Shown one piece after another: positions 62,297 to 64,000 of a DNA stretch of 64,000 nt. Made by a program: the position numbers and the translations under genes. This stretch comes from Pseudoxanthomonas japonensis (lineage in GTDB: Bacteria > Pseudomonadota > Gammaproteobacteria > Xanthomonadales > Xanthomonadaceae), in assembly GCF_010093445.1 (NCBI RefSeq), contig NZ_PDWW01000017.1:28933-92932 (forward strand). The letters are read 5' to 3'. Each line of letters begins with the position of its first letter. Position 1 is the stretch's first letter. The notes under the pieces are model-generated. The model did no database searches. It worked only from the letters and a program-made list of their open reading frames with translations, and was not told the origin of the DNA.

Positions 62297-63991
62297 TTAC
62301 AGCACCGCGTTGTGGAAGTCGAAGCCGAGTTCGCTGCCGACCGCCTGCACCAGGTTGCCCTGGATGAAGTCGACGCCGCCCATCCACATGGCGGCCGCCG
62401 CCTGCGGATCCTCGATCTGCTGGCCGATCACCTGCAGTCCCTGGCGATGGGCGCTGTCGATGATGCCGCGCAGCTGGTCGCGCAGAACGGGATCCGCGTG
62501 TGCGCTGGCGTACTTGCTGGAGACTCGCACGAAGCCGAGCGGCAGCTGCGTCAGCAGGGCGTCGGCCTCCGTGCCTGGCTCGAACTGGCTCAGGCAGAAC
62601 TGCACCCCGGCCGGCATCAGCTGCTGGCAGAACTGCCGCAGCGTGACCGTGTGGATCAGCGCATCGGCCAGGCGCAGGTCGATGACCAGCGAGGTCCCTT
62701 CGATGCCGCGCGCACGCAGCGCGTCCAGCAACCACTGCGCGTGCGATTCGCGCGCCAGCGAGCGCGGCGACTGCGACACGAACAGGCGCAGCGACGGACC
62801 CGCCGCCTGCCGTTCGGCGAGCACGTACAGGGCGTGTTCCAGCACCCAGTGATCGATCTGCGCGATGCCGCCGGCCAGTTCCGCGGCCGGAATGACCTGC
62901 GAGGCCGGCAGCAGCGAGCCATCGGGCTGGCGCATCCGCAACAGCACCTGGTACTGCGCCTGGTCGCTGCCGGCGACGGCGACGATCGGCTGGTAGGCCA
63001 GCTCGAACTGGCCATCCTCCAGCGAGATGCGCGGCGCATCGTCGTCGACTTCCGCCGGGACGTATTCGGCCAGGCTGTCGGCTTTCAGGCGGGCCTGCAG
63101 CACGGCGCGTTCGATGGCTTCCAGCGCACTGCCGGCATCGGCAAAGCCGAGCGACATGGCGGTATAGCCGACCGAGCCGCGGAGCTTGAGGACCTCGTTG
63201 GGGCGGGTCTGGAAGTCATGGCTGGCCAGTCCGTCGCGCAACTGCTGCGCGAGCGCGGCGAGCGTGGTCTCGTCGACGCTGTCGGCCAGCATCAGGAAGC
63301 TGTTGTCGTTCAGGCGTGCGACCGGATGCGGCGACGCGGCCGCCGCCAGCTGTCGGCCAGCCTGGCTCATGAGGTGCTCGAAAACGGCGTAGCCGTAGCG
63401 CTCGCGCAGGCTCAGCGCGCTGTTGACCTCGACGAAGAACACCCCGCCGCGCGACTGGCGTTGCAGCGAGTCGGCGAGTTGCTGGAGCACGAAGGTGCGG
63501 GTCGGCAGCCCGGTATCGGTATTGACCGATGGGCGCGGCGCCTGCAGGGCTTGGTTGCGCTGGCGCGCGCGCTGGATACGGTTGGAGACCGCGGCGATCA
63601 GGTGGCGTGGGCGGATCGGCTTGTTGAGAAAGTCGTCGGCGCCGCTTTCCAGCACCTCGAACTGCCGTTCCGGGTCCGGATCGCCGGTCAGGAACACGAT
63701 CGGCAGGTGCAGATACTCGGGTTGCTGCCGCAACAGCATGGTCAGCGACATGCCGTCCTTGCCCGGCATGTGCAGGTCCATCAGCACCAGGTCGGGGCGG
63801 AAACGGCGCATCGTGTCGAGCAGCCCGTCGGACTGCATCTGCACTTCGGCCTGCATGCCGGCGCCGTGCAGCACGCTCTGGGCGAAGAGGGCCTGGCCGC
63901 GGTCGTCCTCGACGATCAGCACACGGTAAGGAGAGTCGGGATCGACCGGTTCCGGCGGCGCAGCCGTGGTGGCGGCAGGCGCCTCGGTCAT
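62297..63991 (-). CDS. REC-GGDEF-EAL protein with degenerate catalytic motifs (FimX-like)
   Basis: Signalling protein (564 aa) with a receiver domain (D72 in LMDLHMPGKDG), a diguanylate-cyclase-like domain and an EAL-like domain. Both output motifs are broken: the GGDEF site reads RLNDNSF (226-232) and the EAL site reads QVLLR (348-352). The VNLS and DDFG metal motifs are VSQS and SQFE. The EAL part, with LAYQPIVAV, DFIQGNLVQ and a final FDFHNAVL, resembles FimX of type IV pilus control, which binds c-di-GMP without cleaving it. The ATG is nine bases from the window end, so upstream context is unseen. Confidence 0.88.
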   Translation of the reverse strand: MTEAPAATTAAPPEPVDPDSPYRVLIVEDDRGQALFAQSVLHGAGMQAEVQMQSDGLLDTMRRFRPDLVLMDLHMPGKDGMSLTMLLRQQPEYLHLPIVFLTGDPDPERQFEVLESGADDFLNKPIRPRHLIAAVSNRIQRARQRNQALQAPRPSVNTDTGLPTRTFVLQQLADSLQRQSRGGVFFVEVNSALSLRERYGYAVFEHLMSQAGRQLAAAASPHPVARLNDNSFLMLADSVDETTLAALAQQLRDGLASHDFQTRPNEVLKLRGSVGYTAMSLGFADAGSALEAIERAVLQARLKADSLAEYVPAEVDDDAPRISLEDGQFELAYQPIVAVAGSDQAQYQVLLRMRQPDGSLLPASQVIPAAELAGGIAQIDHWVLEHALYVLAERQAAGPSLRLFVSQSPRSLARESHAQWLLDALRARGIEGTSLVIDLRLADALIHTVTLRQFCQQLMPAGVQFCLSQFEPGTEADALLTQLPLGFVRVSSKYASAHADPVLRDQLRGIIDSAHRQGLQVIGQQIEDPQAAAAMWMGGVDFIQGNLVQAVGSELGFDFHNAVL

Positions 63992-64000
63992 CGGGGGGGG

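Overview
The window is high-GC DNA that reads like a Xanthomonadaceae chromosome, most likely Pseudoxanthomonas, Xanthomonas or a close relative. The reasons are a xyloglucan-degradation locus of the Xanthomonas type, several TonB-dependent receptors, a FecI/FecR-type regulatory pair, a FimX-like degenerate EAL protein and a very large cyclic glucan synthase. The genus is an inference from gene content.

Region 1 (5-19606, plus strand) is a near-gapless sugar-utilisation operon: GH74 xyloglucanase, SGNH/CE20-type acetylesterase, GH35 beta-galactosidase, GH31 alpha-xylosidase with a PA14-like insert, GH95 alpha-L-fucosidase, xylB, xylA, an MFS sugar porter, a GH3 beta-glucosidase and a sodium/solute symporter. 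It covers backbone cleavage, removal of acetyl, fucosyl, galactosyl, xylosyl and glucosyl units, uptake, and conversion of xylose to xylulose-5-phosphate.

Region 2 (19725-24054) is a tightly coupled operon of a T_hemolysin-family protein, an AMP-dependent acyl ligase, a heme-oxygenase-like metalloenzyme and a short-chain dehydrogenase, followed by a TPR protein. It looks like an uncharacterised acyl-modifying pathway. Next come an OmpR-type two-component pair (24079-26138), moeA-mobA, wrbA with an AraC-type regulator on the opposite strand, a NarL-type regulator and an alpha/beta hydrolase.

Region 3 (about 31600-46600) is accessory in character. It holds a broken gabT-like gene, a fasciclin-domain protein, several small hypothetical genes, a 2900-residue NdvB-like cyclic beta-glucan synthase inside an operon of small unknown genes, a ferritin-like gene with an in-frame stop, and a transglutaminase-like protease. 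A diverged cassette of about 0.3 kb, together with the start of a small unknown gene, occurs twice (32.1-32.7 kb and 43.8-44.4 kb). A compact IS3-family element (46663-47647) closes the region.

Region 4 (47755-56350, minus strand) is an ECF sigma / FecR / STN-TonB receptor / TonB receptor / prolyl oligopeptidase locus, which suggests a surface-signalled peptide-uptake system. Region 5 (56734-58243) is a P4-type integrase with a dense cluster of short repeats next to a tRNA-Met gene, marking an integration site. Region 6 holds rppH, a Fur-controlled bfd-bfr pair and a two-gene signalling operon (REC-GGDEF-EAL with degenerate catalytic motifs, plus a hybrid histidine kinase). No CRISPR array, rRNA or origin was seen. 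All coordinates and residue numbers were read by hand and no database search was possible.
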